NCBI GenBank assembly: GCA_019638935.1
Contig: JAHBSW010000022.1
Span: 1-37,148, forward strand
DNA: 37,148 nt
Reading direction: 5' to 3'
Source: Cryobacterium sp.
GTDB lineage: Bacteria > Actinomycetota > Actinomycetes > Actinomycetales > Microbacteriaceae
Made by a program: the position numbers and the translations under genes. Shown here piece by piece: positions 17,741 through 25,451 of this stretch (within the stretch, counting starts at the first letter, position 1; every line of letters starts with the position of its first letter). A model generated the notes under the pieces. The model did no database searches. It worked only from the letters and a program-made list of their open reading frames with translations, and had not been told where the DNA came from.

Positions 17741-20649
17741 ACGAGGCTCCCCTCTTCGATCTCATCGGACTCTTCTTCTTGCTGACGGTCGACCTCGGCG
17801 CCGAGGCTGCGCAGGACGTCGAGCACCATTCCGACGACGACGAGGTAGACGCCGATGTCGAAGATCGTCGAGGAGACGAACTCGAGGTGACCGAGCAGCG
17901 GCACGTCAGCGGCGAAGACCACCGACTCGAGCGGGCCCAGACCGAAGAGGAGCGGAACGGTCGCCGTGCCCGCAGCGAGAATGAGGCCGGCACCGAGCAG
18001 CTTTCCGGCGTCGAGCGGCGCTGCTGCACCCAGTTCGTAGCGACCACCCGCGAGGTAGCGGCCCGCGAGCGCGAGGCCTGCGACGAGTCCGCCCGCGAAC
18101 CCGCCACCGGGCGCGTTGTGACCGCTGAAGAGGATGAACACCGACACGACGATCACGGCATGGAACAGCAGGCGAACGACGACCTCGAGCAGGATCGATC
18201 GGTTCTCGGGAGCGAGCTTGAATCCGGCGAGCAGCCATGCGCTGCGAGTGGTCGCCTCGTTCTCGTAGGCGGGTGATTCGTGTGTGCCGCGGTCGGGCAG
18301 GGGGCGAAGCCGCGCACGCAGTGTCGTGCGCCGCACCTCGCGCGGAGGACGCGGCAGGTTGTCGGTGCGCGAGCGCAGGAAGACGAGGCTTGCGACACCG
18401 GTCGCGGCGGCGATGATGACCGAGAGCTCACCGAGGGTGTCCCAGCCGCGGATGTCGACGAGCACGACGTTGACGACGTTGATGCCGTGGCCGCCGTCGA
18501 AGGCGAGCTGCGGAAGCTCCAGCGAGATCGGAGCCGCCGTGCGAGCGGCGAGCGCGATGATCGCCACGAGTGCCATCGTCACCCCGACGCCGATGCCGAC
18601 GAGGGCGCGGAGAACCTTGTGGCGCGAATCGTGCAGATCGCCGAGGTTCGGCGGGAGCCTGCGCAGCACGAGCACGAAGGCGATGAGCGTCACGGTCTCG
18701 ACGAGCACCTGGGTGAGGGCGAGGTCTGGCGCGCCGTGGAAGGCGAAGAGCGCCGCCATGCCGTACCCGGTCGCGCCCACGAGCAGGGCGGCCTGGAACC
18801 GCTTGTTCGCTCCGGCGACCGCAACCGCGGCGACGGCCATGATGGCGGCGATGCCCAGCTGAGCCGGGCCATCCCACAGCCGCCACTCGGTCGGCCAGGT
18901 GTTGTTGACGACGAGCGAGGTGCCGACCGCGGCGATGAACATCAAGAGGATGACACCGAGGTAGAACGGCAGCGAGCCGCGCTGGGTGGTGGCGGTGACG
19001 CGCGCGGAGACGAGGTCGACGATGCGCATGAATCGCCAGTAGAAGTCACTGCCGAGATTGGTCAACGGCCGTGCCGTCTCGAGCGAGGCGAGCGGCCTCA
19101 TGGCGAAGAAGAGCGCGACACCGCCGAGGATCGTGGCGGCCGAGATCGCGAACGGGATGTCGAAACCGTGGAAGATCGCGAGGTGCGCGTCGTGCCCGCC
19201 CGACGCGATGCCGTCGGCGTACAGCTCGAGCATGGGACTCGCAGCAGCGGCAGCGACACCGAGCACGACCCCCGCGAGGGCCAGCACGGCGGGTGAGAGC
19301 CCGAACCAGGGGCTCTCCAGCACCGGCCGCACCTCTTCGACTCCTGCCTTTCGGGCGAAGCCGCCCCAGAGGAAGCGAACGCTGTAGGCGACCGTGAGAA
19401 GGGAGCCGATCGCGATGGCGGCGACGGCGATCCATCCGGAGATCTGCCCCGCCTCGCCCGCCTCGAGGAGTGATGCGAGCACCGACTCCTTCGCGACGAA
19501 GCCGAAGGTGAGCGGAAGCCCCGCCATCGACGCGACCGCGAGGATCGTCGTCGCTGCGAGCACGGGCGCCTCGCGGCCGAGCCCGCTGAGCTTACGCAGG
19601 TCACGGGTTCCCGCCCGATGGTCGATGATGCCGACGATGAGAAAGAGCGCGGCCTTGTAGAGCGCGTGGGCGAGAAGCAGCGCGAGACCCGCGAGCGCGG
19701 TGTTTCGCGTTCCGTACCCGACGACGACGATGAGAAAACCGAGTTGGCTCACGGTGCCATAGGCGAGAAGGAGCTTGAGGTCGTTCTGGGTGAGGGCTTT
19801 CCATGCGCCGAGCAGCATTGTGAGCAGCCCGAGCGTGAGCAGCACTTCACGCCAGAGGAAGACGTCGGCGAACCCGGGTGCCAGACGCGCGACGAGGTAG
19901 ATGCCCGCCTGCACCATCGCGGCCGCGTGCAGGTAGGCGCTCACGGGTGTGGGCGCGGCCATCGCCGAGGGCAGCCAGAAGTGGAACGGGAAGATCGCCG
20001 ACTTGGAGAGCGCACCGACGAGGATCAGCACGAGCGCCACGGTGATGCCGGGACCCGTGGGGGCTGCGGCGACGAGATCCTGAAGGCTTGTCACCCCGGT
20101 CTCGGCGTGCAGCAGCACGAGGCCGATGAGCATGACCAGGCCGCCCGCGGTCGTGACGATGAGCGCCTGGAGTGCGGCGCTGCGGCTCGCTCGCCGACCC
20201 GTGTAGTGACCGATGAGCAGGTAGGAGAAGACGCTCGTCGCCTCCCAGAACATGAAGAGCAGGTAGATGTTGTCGGCGATCACGAGCCCGTACATGGACC
20301 CCGTGAAGGCGAGCAGCACAGCGGCGAACCGACCCAGCCCCTCATCACTCGTGCGGAAGTAGAACGTGCAGTAGAAGAGCACGAGTGCCCCGACGCCCGT
20401 GACGATGAGCGCCATGATCCAGGAGAGCGCGTCGAGCCGCACCGTCAGGTCGACGCTGAGCTGGGGAATCCAACTGAGGGACTCGACGACCTGCCCCTCC
20501 GTGACGATGCGATCCGTGTGCAGAAGCGTGTGGACGAACGCAGCCAGTGGAAGAACAGCAATGAGGGGGAAGACCCGAACGCCGAGTCGAACGCCGAGGG
20601 ATCTGACAACGAGAGGGATGAGGGCGAACGCGAGGAGGAATATGAGCAT
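17737..20649 (-). CDS. mnhA: Mrp-type Na+/H+ antiporter subunit A fused to subunit B domain
   Basis: A 970-residue fusion. The NuoL-like part carries E136 (LLFMFWEATSVFSYLLIGHY) and K216 (LSKSAIFPFHFWLPSAM), then LTQNDLKLLLAYGTVSQLGF and HALYKAALFLIVG. The C-terminal section after about residue 820 is the MnhB domain, with FSGHNAPGGGFAGGLVAGLA and DIGVYLVVVGMVLDVL, which explains the lack of a separate mnhB. The complex exports Na+ (possibly K+) in exchange for protons. The ATG at 20647-20649 follows GGAGG. It is the first gene of the A/B-C-D-E-F-G operon, 125 nt after otsB. Confidence 0.95.
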   Translation of the reverse strand: MLIFLLAFALIPLVVRSLGVRLGVRVFPLIAVLPLAAFVHTLLHTDRIVTEGQVVESLSWIPQLSVDLTVRLDALSWIMALIVTGVGALVLFYCTFYFRTSDEGLGRFAAVLLAFTGSMYGLVIADNIYLLFMFWEATSVFSYLLIGHYTGRRASRSAALQALIVTTAGGLVMLIGLVLLHAETGVTSLQDLVAAAPTGPGITVALVLILVGALSKSAIFPFHFWLPSAMAAPTPVSAYLHAAAMVQAGIYLVARLAPGFADVFLWREVLLTLGLLTMLLGAWKALTQNDLKLLLAYGTVSQLGFLIVVVGYGTRNTALAGLALLLAHALYKAALFLIVGIIDHRAGTRDLRKLSGLGREAPVLAATTILAVASMAGLPLTFGFVAKESVLASLLEAGEAGQISGWIAVAAIAIGSLLTVAYSVRFLWGGFARKAGVEEVRPVLESPWFGLSPAVLALAGVVLGVAAAAASPMLELYADGIASGGHDAHLAIFHGFDIPFAISAATILGGVALFFAMRPLASLETARPLTNLGSDFYWRFMRIVDLVSARVTATTQRGSLPFYLGVILLMFIAAVGTSLVVNNTWPTEWRLWDGPAQLGIAAIMAVAAVAVAGANKRFQAALLVGATGYGMAALFAFHGAPDLALTQVLVETVTLIAFVLVLRRLPPNLGDLHDSRHKVLRALVGIGVGVTMALVAIIALAARTAAPISLELPQLAFDGGHGINVVNVVLVDIRGWDTLGELSVIIAAATGVASLVFLRSRTDNLPRPPREVRRTTLRARLRPLPDRGTHESPAYENEATTRSAWLLAGFKLAPENRSILLEVVVRLLFHAVIVVSVFILFSGHNAPGGGFAGGLVAGLALAGRYLAGGRYELGAAAPLDAGKLLGAGLILAAGTATVPLLFGLGPLESVVFAADVPLLGHLEFVSSTIFDIGVYLVVVGMVLDVLRSLGAEVDRQQEEESDEIEEGSLV

Positions 20650-20741
20650 GGCCCTCCAGAGCGTCGGTTACGAGATAGAAACAGTCACAGCGAAGATACG
20701 GCGCCGGGAATACAGCCCGATTTAGTCAGTCTTCCGTAGGT

Positions 20742-20758
20742 CGATTCTAGAGGAATCG
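20742..20758 (-). terminator. Possible weak terminator between otsB and mnhA
   Basis: An inverted repeat CGATTC-TAGAG-GAATCG lies 16 nt after the otsB stop. The stem is short and not followed by a T-run, so readthrough from otsAB into the antiporter operon remains possible. Confidence 0.35.
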
Positions 20759-20774
20759 GTCCCTGCGGTTCCGG

Positions 20775-21545
20775 CTATCCCCGCCGGCGAAAATCGACGA
20801 GAGCGCTCAACAGGGCGGGCATCGCCTCGAGCGACGCGATCGTGTGGCCCGCGCGGGTGGGCGGCTCGCCCACTTTGACTCCGACATCCGTCTCGGCGAG
20901 GGCGGCGAAACCATCTTCGTCGGTGACGTCATCGCCCGCGAAGAACACACCGGTCGCGCCCGCGAGCTCACGCAGATGCCGAATCGCGTCGGCCTTCTTC
21001 GCGGCGGTGACCGAGAACTCGAGCACGTTCTTGCCCTCGCGCACCGTCAAGCCGGAAATCACCGCCGTCTCGCGAAGCGCGCGCTCGTTGGCCGCGATTG
21101 CGTCATCGGGCAGAGAGAGGCGCGTGTGCAGCGCATAGCCGAACGACTTGGTCTCGACCCAGGAGCCCGGCACCTCGCTGCTCACACGCTCGAGGATCAT
21201 GACCAGATCGACGAGGGACGCGTGCTCCTCGGAGCTCAGTGCGGGGCGCGTCAGTTCGCCGTTCACGACGTACTCGGCCCCGTGCGAACCCGAGAGAATC
21301 ACCTCGGGTGGCGCGTTCGTGACGCGGAGGAGGCTGTCGATCGCGCGACCCGACACGAGCGCGACCGTGACGCCGGGCTCCGACACCAGTTCGAGCGCGG
21401 CCGCCCTCGCGGTCGGCAGCGAGCGGGCATCGTCGGGATCGTCGGCGGGTGGCGCGATGGTGCCGTCGAAGTCGAGTGCGACGAGCAGGCGCTCGGTGGC
21501 GGCCAGCTTGCTCAGGGCGGAAAGCAGCGCAGGGTCGAGGCTCAC
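20775..21545 (-). CDS. otsB: Trehalose-6-phosphate phosphatase
   Basis: A 256-residue HAD-superfamily phosphatase releasing trehalose from trehalose-6-phosphate. The nucleophile motif is LDFDGTIAP with D25 and D27. VALVSGR (motif II), SHGAEYV typical of trehalose phosphatases, and GDDVTDEDGF (motif IV, about 205-214) are present. The GTG start at 21543-21545 overlaps the otsA stop as GTGA, so the pathway's two enzymes are translationally coupled. Confidence 0.95.
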   Translation of the reverse strand: MSLDPALLSALSKLAATERLLVALDFDGTIAPPADDPDDARSLPTARAAALELVSEPGVTVALVSGRAIDSLLRVTNAPPEVILSGSHGAEYVVNGELTRPALSSEEHASLVDLVMILERVSSEVPGSWVETKSFGYALHTRLSLPDDAIAANERALRETAVISGLTVREGKNVLEFSVTAAKKADAIRHLRELAGATGVFFAGDDVTDEDGFAALAETDVGVKVGEPPTRAGHTIASLEAMPALLSALVDFRRRG

Positions 21546-22930
21546 GGGTTCTCCTTGGTGTGCGCGAGCTCATGAAGGAACTTCGCCGACCACGCTGCGA
21601 CATCGTGGCTGAAGACCTTCTTTCGCAGCGACTTCATGCGACTCGCGCGCTCGGCGGGGTCCATCTCGAGGCTCGACAGAATCGCGGCTTTGAGACCATC
21701 GATGTCGTGCGGGTTGACGAGCACTGCGCGACGCAGCTCATCGGAGGCTCCCGTGAACTCCGAGAGCACGAGCACACCGTCGAGGTCCGATCGCGTCGCC
21801 ACGAACTCCTTCGCGACGAGGTTCATTCCGTCGCGCAGGGCCGTGACGAGCATGACGTCGGCGGCGAGGTAGAGCGCCGCCATCTCGTCGCGGTCGAAGG
21901 TCTGGTGGTAGTACGCGACGGGCGCGTGAGCGAGCGTCGAGTGGTCGCCGTTGAGCCGACCCACCATGAGTTCGACCTGATCGCGCAGCTCTTGGTACGG
22001 CCCGACTCGCTCGCGACTGGGGCTCGCCACCTGCACGAGCACGACATCGCCCACCTCGAGCTGCCCGCTCTCGATGAGCTCGCCGAAGGCCTTGATGCGG
22101 TGACGAATTCCCTTCGTGTAGTCGAGCCGGTCCACTCCGAACAGGATCTTGCGCGGGTTGCCCAGGGAGGCACGGATGTCGCGCGCACGCTCTCGCACGT
22201 GCTCGCGTTTGCCCAGCTCGTCGTAGATGGTCGCGTCGATCGAGATCGGCACGTGGAGCACCTTCGTGCCGACGGCGTCGGGGGTGGTGCCCGTGAGGCG
22301 CCGCACCGCGCGGGAGAAGTTCGCGGCATCCGCGGCACGCTGGAAGCCGACGAGGTCGGAACCGAGCAGCCCCTCGATGATCTGTCGTCGCCAGGGCAGC
22401 TGCGAGAAGATTCCGTAGGGCGGGAACGGGATGTGGTTGAAGAAGCCGATCTTGACGTCGGGCCGCTGTTCGCGCAGCATTCGCGGCACGAGCTGCAGCT
22501 GATAGTCGTGAACCCACACGATCGCACCGGGCGCGGCGATGCGCGCCGTCGCATCGGCGAAGCGCTGGTTGACTCGCGTGTAGCTCTCCCACCACTCGCG
22601 GTGGTAGCCCGGCGCGGCGATGACATCGTGGTAGAGCGGCCAGAGGGTATCGTTCGCGAAGCCCTCGTAGTATCGCTCGACCTCGAGTGCGCTGAGCGTC
22701 ACGGGAACGAGGTGAACGCCGTCGGCGTCGAAGGGTTCGAAGGGGGTGTCGGCGAGGCCGGCCCAGCCGACCCAGGCTCCCGACCGTCCGTGGATGACCG
22801 GTTCGAGGGCGGCGACGAGGCCTCCGGGGGAGCGACTCCAGTGGGCGATGCCGTCTTCGGCGATCGTGCAGTCGGCGGGCAGACGGTTAGCGACGACGAT
22901 GAAGTCGAAGGTCGCCACGACTCCCCCCAT
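21542..22930 (-). CDS. otsA: Trehalose-6-phosphate synthase
   Basis: A GT20 retaining glycosyltransferase making trehalose-6-phosphate from UDP-glucose (or another NDP-glucose) and glucose-6-phosphate. Key phrases are FIVVANRLP, SPGGL, VGWAG, WVHDYQLQLVPRMLR, NHIPFPP, GVDRLDYTKGI and RDGMNLVAKEFVA. With the ATG at 22928-22930 it has 462 residues. A GTG 12 nt further in (22918) is a real alternative because the ATG codon itself begins a GGGGGGAG tract that could serve as its ribosome binding site. otsB follows with a 4-nt overlap. Confidence 0.94.
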   Translation of the reverse strand: MGGVVATFDFIVVANRLPADCTIAEDGIAHWSRSPGGLVAALEPVIHGRSGAWVGWAGLADTPFEPFDADGVHLVPVTLSALEVERYYEGFANDTLWPLYHDVIAAPGYHREWWESYTRVNQRFADATARIAAPGAIVWVHDYQLQLVPRMLREQRPDVKIGFFNHIPFPPYGIFSQLPWRRQIIEGLLGSDLVGFQRAADAANFSRAVRRLTGTTPDAVGTKVLHVPISIDATIYDELGKREHVRERARDIRASLGNPRKILFGVDRLDYTKGIRHRIKAFGELIESGQLEVGDVVLVQVASPSRERVGPYQELRDQVELMVGRLNGDHSTLAHAPVAYYHQTFDRDEMAALYLAADVMLVTALRDGMNLVAKEFVATRSDLDGVLVLSEFTGASDELRRAVLVNPHDIDGLKAAILSSLEMDPAERASRMKSLRKKVFSHDVAAWSAKFLHELAHTKENP

Positions 22931-23079
22931 CTCCGCGGATGACTGGCGTCGCTTCGCGGTTTCTGCGGCCGATTCGAGGCTAGCAGTCGGGAGTTCGGGG
23001 TCACCTGTGAGTCTCCTTCGCCTCTCACCGTTTGCGGCATGTTCACCGTCGCCCCCACCATTGCCGCAGACGGTGTGCT

Positions 23080-23085
23080 TAGACT
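23080..23085 (+). promoter_or_regulatory. Putative -10 element for the gene at 23094
   Basis: TAGACT ends 8 nt before the ATG at 23094. There is no Shine-Dalgarno, so a leaderless or near-leaderless transcript is likely. The same hexamer precedes ilvD. Confidence 0.4.
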
Positions 23086-23093
23086 GGATCGTC

Positions 23094-23960
23094 ATGATCC
23101 GCATCGGAATGAGCACGTCGAGCGTCTACCCGCTCACCCCGGAGCACGCATTCCGGCTCGCCCGCACCGTCGGCTTCGACGGGGTCGAGGTCATGGTGAC
23201 GAACGACCAGACGACTCAGGACGCCGCGAAGCTCATCGCGCTCTCGGTCAAGTACGAGCTTCCGATCCTGTCGATTCACGCGCCCGTGCTCCTGCTGACC
23301 GCGTTCGTCTGGGGCCGCGATCCGCGCGTGAAGCTGCGCAAGTCGGCCGAACTCGCCAGGGCGGTGGGAGCGCCGACCGTCGTCGTGCATCCGCCGTTCC
23401 GGTGGCAGTCGACCTACGCGCGGGACTTCCTGCGCATCGTGCGCGAGATCTCGGCCGAGTTCGATGTCGAGATCGCGATCGAGAACATGTTCCCGTGGAA
23501 GGTCGGCGGCAAGAACCTCAAAGCGTACGCCCCGAGCTCCGATCCGACCATGCTCGACTGCGACGCCATGACCCTCGACTTCTCCCACGCCGCGTTGACC
23601 GGCCGCGACTCGCTCGAACTCGCCGTCGCCATGGGCGACCGGCTGCGCCACGTGCACCTGTGCGACGGCTCGGGCTCGCTCGACGAGGGCAAGGTCTTCG
23701 ACGAGCACCTGCTCCCCGGTGAGGGCAACGAGCCGGTCGCCGCCGTGCTCGAGCGACTCGTCGCGCTCGACTGGAGCGGCAGCGTCGTCGCCGAGGTCAA
23801 CACCCGCAAGGCCAGAACCGAGCTGGGCCGAATCGAGCTGCTCTCCCGAACCCTCGCGTTCGCTCGCGAGCACCTGCACGTCGAGGCTCCGAGAAAGGGA
23901 GCGTGGCGACGGGCAGTGGATGCCTCGCGACGACTCCTCGGTGCCGTCACCGGGCACTGA
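23094..23960 (+). CDS. Sugar phosphate isomerase/epimerase (xylose isomerase-like TIM barrel)
   Basis: A 288-residue protein of the AP endonuclease family 2/xylose isomerase-like superfamily. It begins MIRIGMSTSSVYPL. Supporting strands are GFDGVEVMVT, ILSIHAPVLL, TVVVHPPFRW, VEIAIENMFPW (metal glutamate), MTLDFSHAAL, LRHVHLCDGSG (metal histidine) and GSVVAEVNT. The substrate is unknown. The frame is open 116 codons further upstream, but that part overlaps otsA on the other strand and is not conserved in appearance. It is divergent from otsA, with 163 nt between the two start codons. Confidence 0.88.
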   Translation: MIRIGMSTSSVYPLTPEHAFRLARTVGFDGVEVMVTNDQTTQDAAKLIALSVKYELPILSIHAPVLLLTAFVWGRDPRVKLRKSAELARAVGAPTVVVHPPFRWQSTYARDFLRIVREISAEFDVEIAIENMFPWKVGGKNLKAYAPSSDPTMLDCDAMTLDFSHAALTGRDSLELAVAMGDRLRHVHLCDGSGSLDEGKVFDEHLLPGEGNEPVAAVLERLVALDWSGSVVAEVNTRKARTELGRIELLSRTLAFAREHLHVEAPRKGAWRRAVDASRRLLGAVTGH

Positions 23961-23975
23961 GGCGTGCGGCTCGAA

Positions 23976-24623
23976 TCAGACGCCGAGCAGCTCCGTCACC
24001 TCGGCATCGGTCGTCTGGCTGAAGTCGACATAGCCCTGCCCGACCGCCCAGAACGGGTCTGGCACGACCGGGCACACGATCTCATCGGCGAGTCGGGACA
24101 GCTCCGTGAGAGTGTCAGCCGCGCCGATCGGCACCGCCACGGTGACCCGACCGGCACCCGCCTGGCGCAGCGCCACGAGTGCCGACCGCATCGTCGCTCC
24201 GGTCGCGACCCCGTCGTCGACCACGAGCACGGGGCGTCCCGCCAGCTCGAGGGGCGGCTTGCCCGCCCGGTACAGTGCCTCGCGTCGCGCCAACTCCACT
24301 CCCTCTCGCGCGGCAACACTCGTGAACGCCTGCTCGGCGCTCGCGCCGAGGTGGGCCAGCACATCCTCATTGCGCACCGTCACCCGGCTGCCGGCGAGCG
24401 AGGCGACCGCACCCATCGCGACCTCGGGGTGGCTCGGAACACCGAGCTTGCGCACGACCAGCACATCGAGCGGCGCGTCGAGTTCGCGCGCCACGACGGC
24501 CGCGACCGGCACTCCGCCCCGTGGGAGGGCGAGGACGAGCAGATCGTCGACGCCACGCAGGTGGGCGAGCCCCGCGGCGAGATCGTTTCCCGCTCCCTCC
24601 CGGTTCGCGAACCGATCGGTCAT
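23976..24623 (-). CDS. Phosphoribosyltransferase family protein
   Basis: A 215-residue type I phosphoribosyltransferase-fold protein. The PRPP-binding loop is VLVVDDGVATGATM (residues 132-145) with its two aspartates. VLALPRGGVPVAAVVARELD (about 30-49) and LDVLVVRKLGVPSHPEVAMGA are the usual features of the predicted phosphoribosyltransferases common in actinobacteria. The reaction is unknown. The ATG at 24621-24623 has no Shine-Dalgarno but has TATCGT 6 nt upstream. Its stop lies 15 nt from that of the convergent isomerase-like gene. Confidence 0.87.
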   Translation of the reverse strand: MTDRFANREGAGNDLAAGLAHLRGVDDLLVLALPRGGVPVAAVVARELDAPLDVLVVRKLGVPSHPEVAMGAVASLAGSRVTVRNEDVLAHLGASAEQAFTSVAAREGVELARREALYRAGKPPLELAGRPVLVVDDGVATGATMRSALVALRQAGAGRVTVAVPIGAADTLTELSRLADEIVCPVVPDPFWAVGQGYVDFSQTTDAEVTELLGV

Positions 24624-24629
24624 ATCGCC

Positions 24630-24635
24630 ACGATA
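24630..24635 (-). promoter_or_regulatory. Putative -10 element of the phosphoribosyltransferase gene
   Basis: TATCGT on the minus strand with exactly 6 nt before the ATG at 24623, and no ribosome binding site. A leaderless start is inferred. Confidence 0.38.
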
Positions 24636-24662
24636 GGCAGCAAAGAGCCGCAGAACGACCTT

Positions 24663-24678
24663 TGACAGCGAACTGTCA
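24663..24678. promoter_or_regulatory. Operator-like palindrome in a divergent promoter region
   Basis: A perfect inverted repeat TGACAG-CGAA-CTGTCA lies between the divergent phosphoribosyltransferase and small membrane-protein genes. It is 28 bp upstream of the former's putative -10 and about 55 bp upstream of the latter's start. It could be a dimeric regulator site. The binding protein is unknown. Confidence 0.45.
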
Positions 24679-24732
24679 CGCACCGGGCGGCAAAGGCACG
24701 GTAACGTGGACCCGTCGACGAAAGGCTCCCTC

Positions 24733-24924
24733 GTGCGTAGGTTTCTCTTCAGCGGTTCAGTGATCAGTGCACTTTTCGGCGGGCTGGGAGTCCTCAAGTC
24801 GACGCGCACCGGCCCACGCGACTGGCGACTGATCCTGATGTGGATCAGCTGGGGTCTCACCCTCGCGATCGCCATCGGCACGGTCGTCAAAGAGTCCGAG
24901 CAAAAAGAACTAGAAGATCTCTAA
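24733..24924 (+). CDS. Small hypothetical membrane protein (63 aa)
   Basis: A 63-residue protein, MRRFLFSGSVISALFGGLGV at the N-terminus, a basic middle (KSTRTGPRDWR), a membrane helix near 36-53 and an acidic end EQKELEDL. The GTG at 24733 is chosen for AAAGG 8 nt upstream; a GTG 27 nt earlier lacks a binding site. TAACGT at 24702-24707 may be its -10. It is the first of three closely spaced small membrane-protein genes. Function unknown. Confidence 0.75.
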   Translation: MRRFLFSGSVISALFGGLGVLKSTRTGPRDWRLILMWISWGLTLAIAIGTVVKESEQKELEDL

Positions 24925-24938
24925 AGGGGTATTACAAC

Positions 24939-25244
24939 GTGGTGAAGTCTGACTTCTTTCTCAACTTCGGCAACAGCATCCTGGCGTCGTTCCTGGGTGC
25001 GATCTCTGTGTTCGCCTTCATCGTCGCTGCGATCATTACCATCGGCCTGCTCTATGTCATCGTGCGCTACCTGCTCGTGACGACCCGCGCGGCTCAGGTC
25101 TACATCGACCTGAACGCGCCTGCGAAGCCCGCGCCGGTCGCACCCGCTGCGCCCGCTGCCGCGAAGGCCGCGCCGGCCAAGGCCCCCGTCGCCAAGACGA
25201 CCGCGGCAAAGGCAGCGCCGAAGTCGACCACGCCGAAGGCTTAG
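24939..25244 (+). CDS. Small membrane protein with Ala/Pro/Lys-rich tail
   Basis: A 101-residue protein starting MVKSDFFLNFGNSILAS. One long or two short hydrophobic segments cover about 12-46 (FLGAISVFAFIVAAIITIGL core), followed by a cytoplasmic low-complexity tail of Ala, Pro and Lys (AKPAPVAPAAPAAAKAAPAK). The GTG at 24939 has AAAGGGG 9 nt upstream; the next codon is also GTG. It lies 14 nt after the preceding small gene and 9 nt before the next. The basic tail could contact nucleic acid or acidic polymers, but that is only a composition-based guess. Confidence 0.75.
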   Translation: MVKSDFFLNFGNSILASFLGAISVFAFIVAAIITIGLLYVIVRYLLVTTRAAQVYIDLNAPAKPAPVAPAAPAAAKAAPAKAPVAKTTAAKAAPKSTTPKA

Positions 25245-25253
25245 GATGTCAGC

Positions 25254-25427
25254 ATGAACGGTTTCGCTTTCGTCGTGTCCCTCGCGATCTTCGTGGGCGG
25301 CCTCGTGCTCATGGGCTACGCCTTCTACATGCCGGGCTACGAGCTGATCGCATTCATCGGCGGCATCCTCGCGGTCTCATTCGCCGTCGCGATCCCGGTG
25401 CACGTTCTCAAGCGCGTCGACCGCTAG
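25254..25427 (+). CDS. Small membrane protein (57 aa)
   Basis: A 57-residue protein, MNGFAFVVSLAIFVGGLVLM at the start, made almost entirely of two membrane helices (about 3-25 and 29-49) ending in KRVDR. The ATG follows AGGA by 7 nt. It lies 9 nt after the Ala/Pro/Lys-tailed gene and 24 nt before the flavoprotein gene, consistent with a four-gene operon. Function unknown. Confidence 0.75.
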   Translation: MNGFAFVVSLAIFVGGLVLMGYAFYMPGYELIAFIGGILAVSFAVAIPVHVLKRVDR

Positions 25428-25451
25428 TCACGTCAGTCCGAGGGTGACAGC

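Noticed and set aside
24662-24667. TTGACA as a -35 box for the gene at 24733
   Set aside because: No TAnnnT hexamer at 16-18 nt spacing; the nearest (TAACGT) is 34 nt away. It is part of the palindrome instead.
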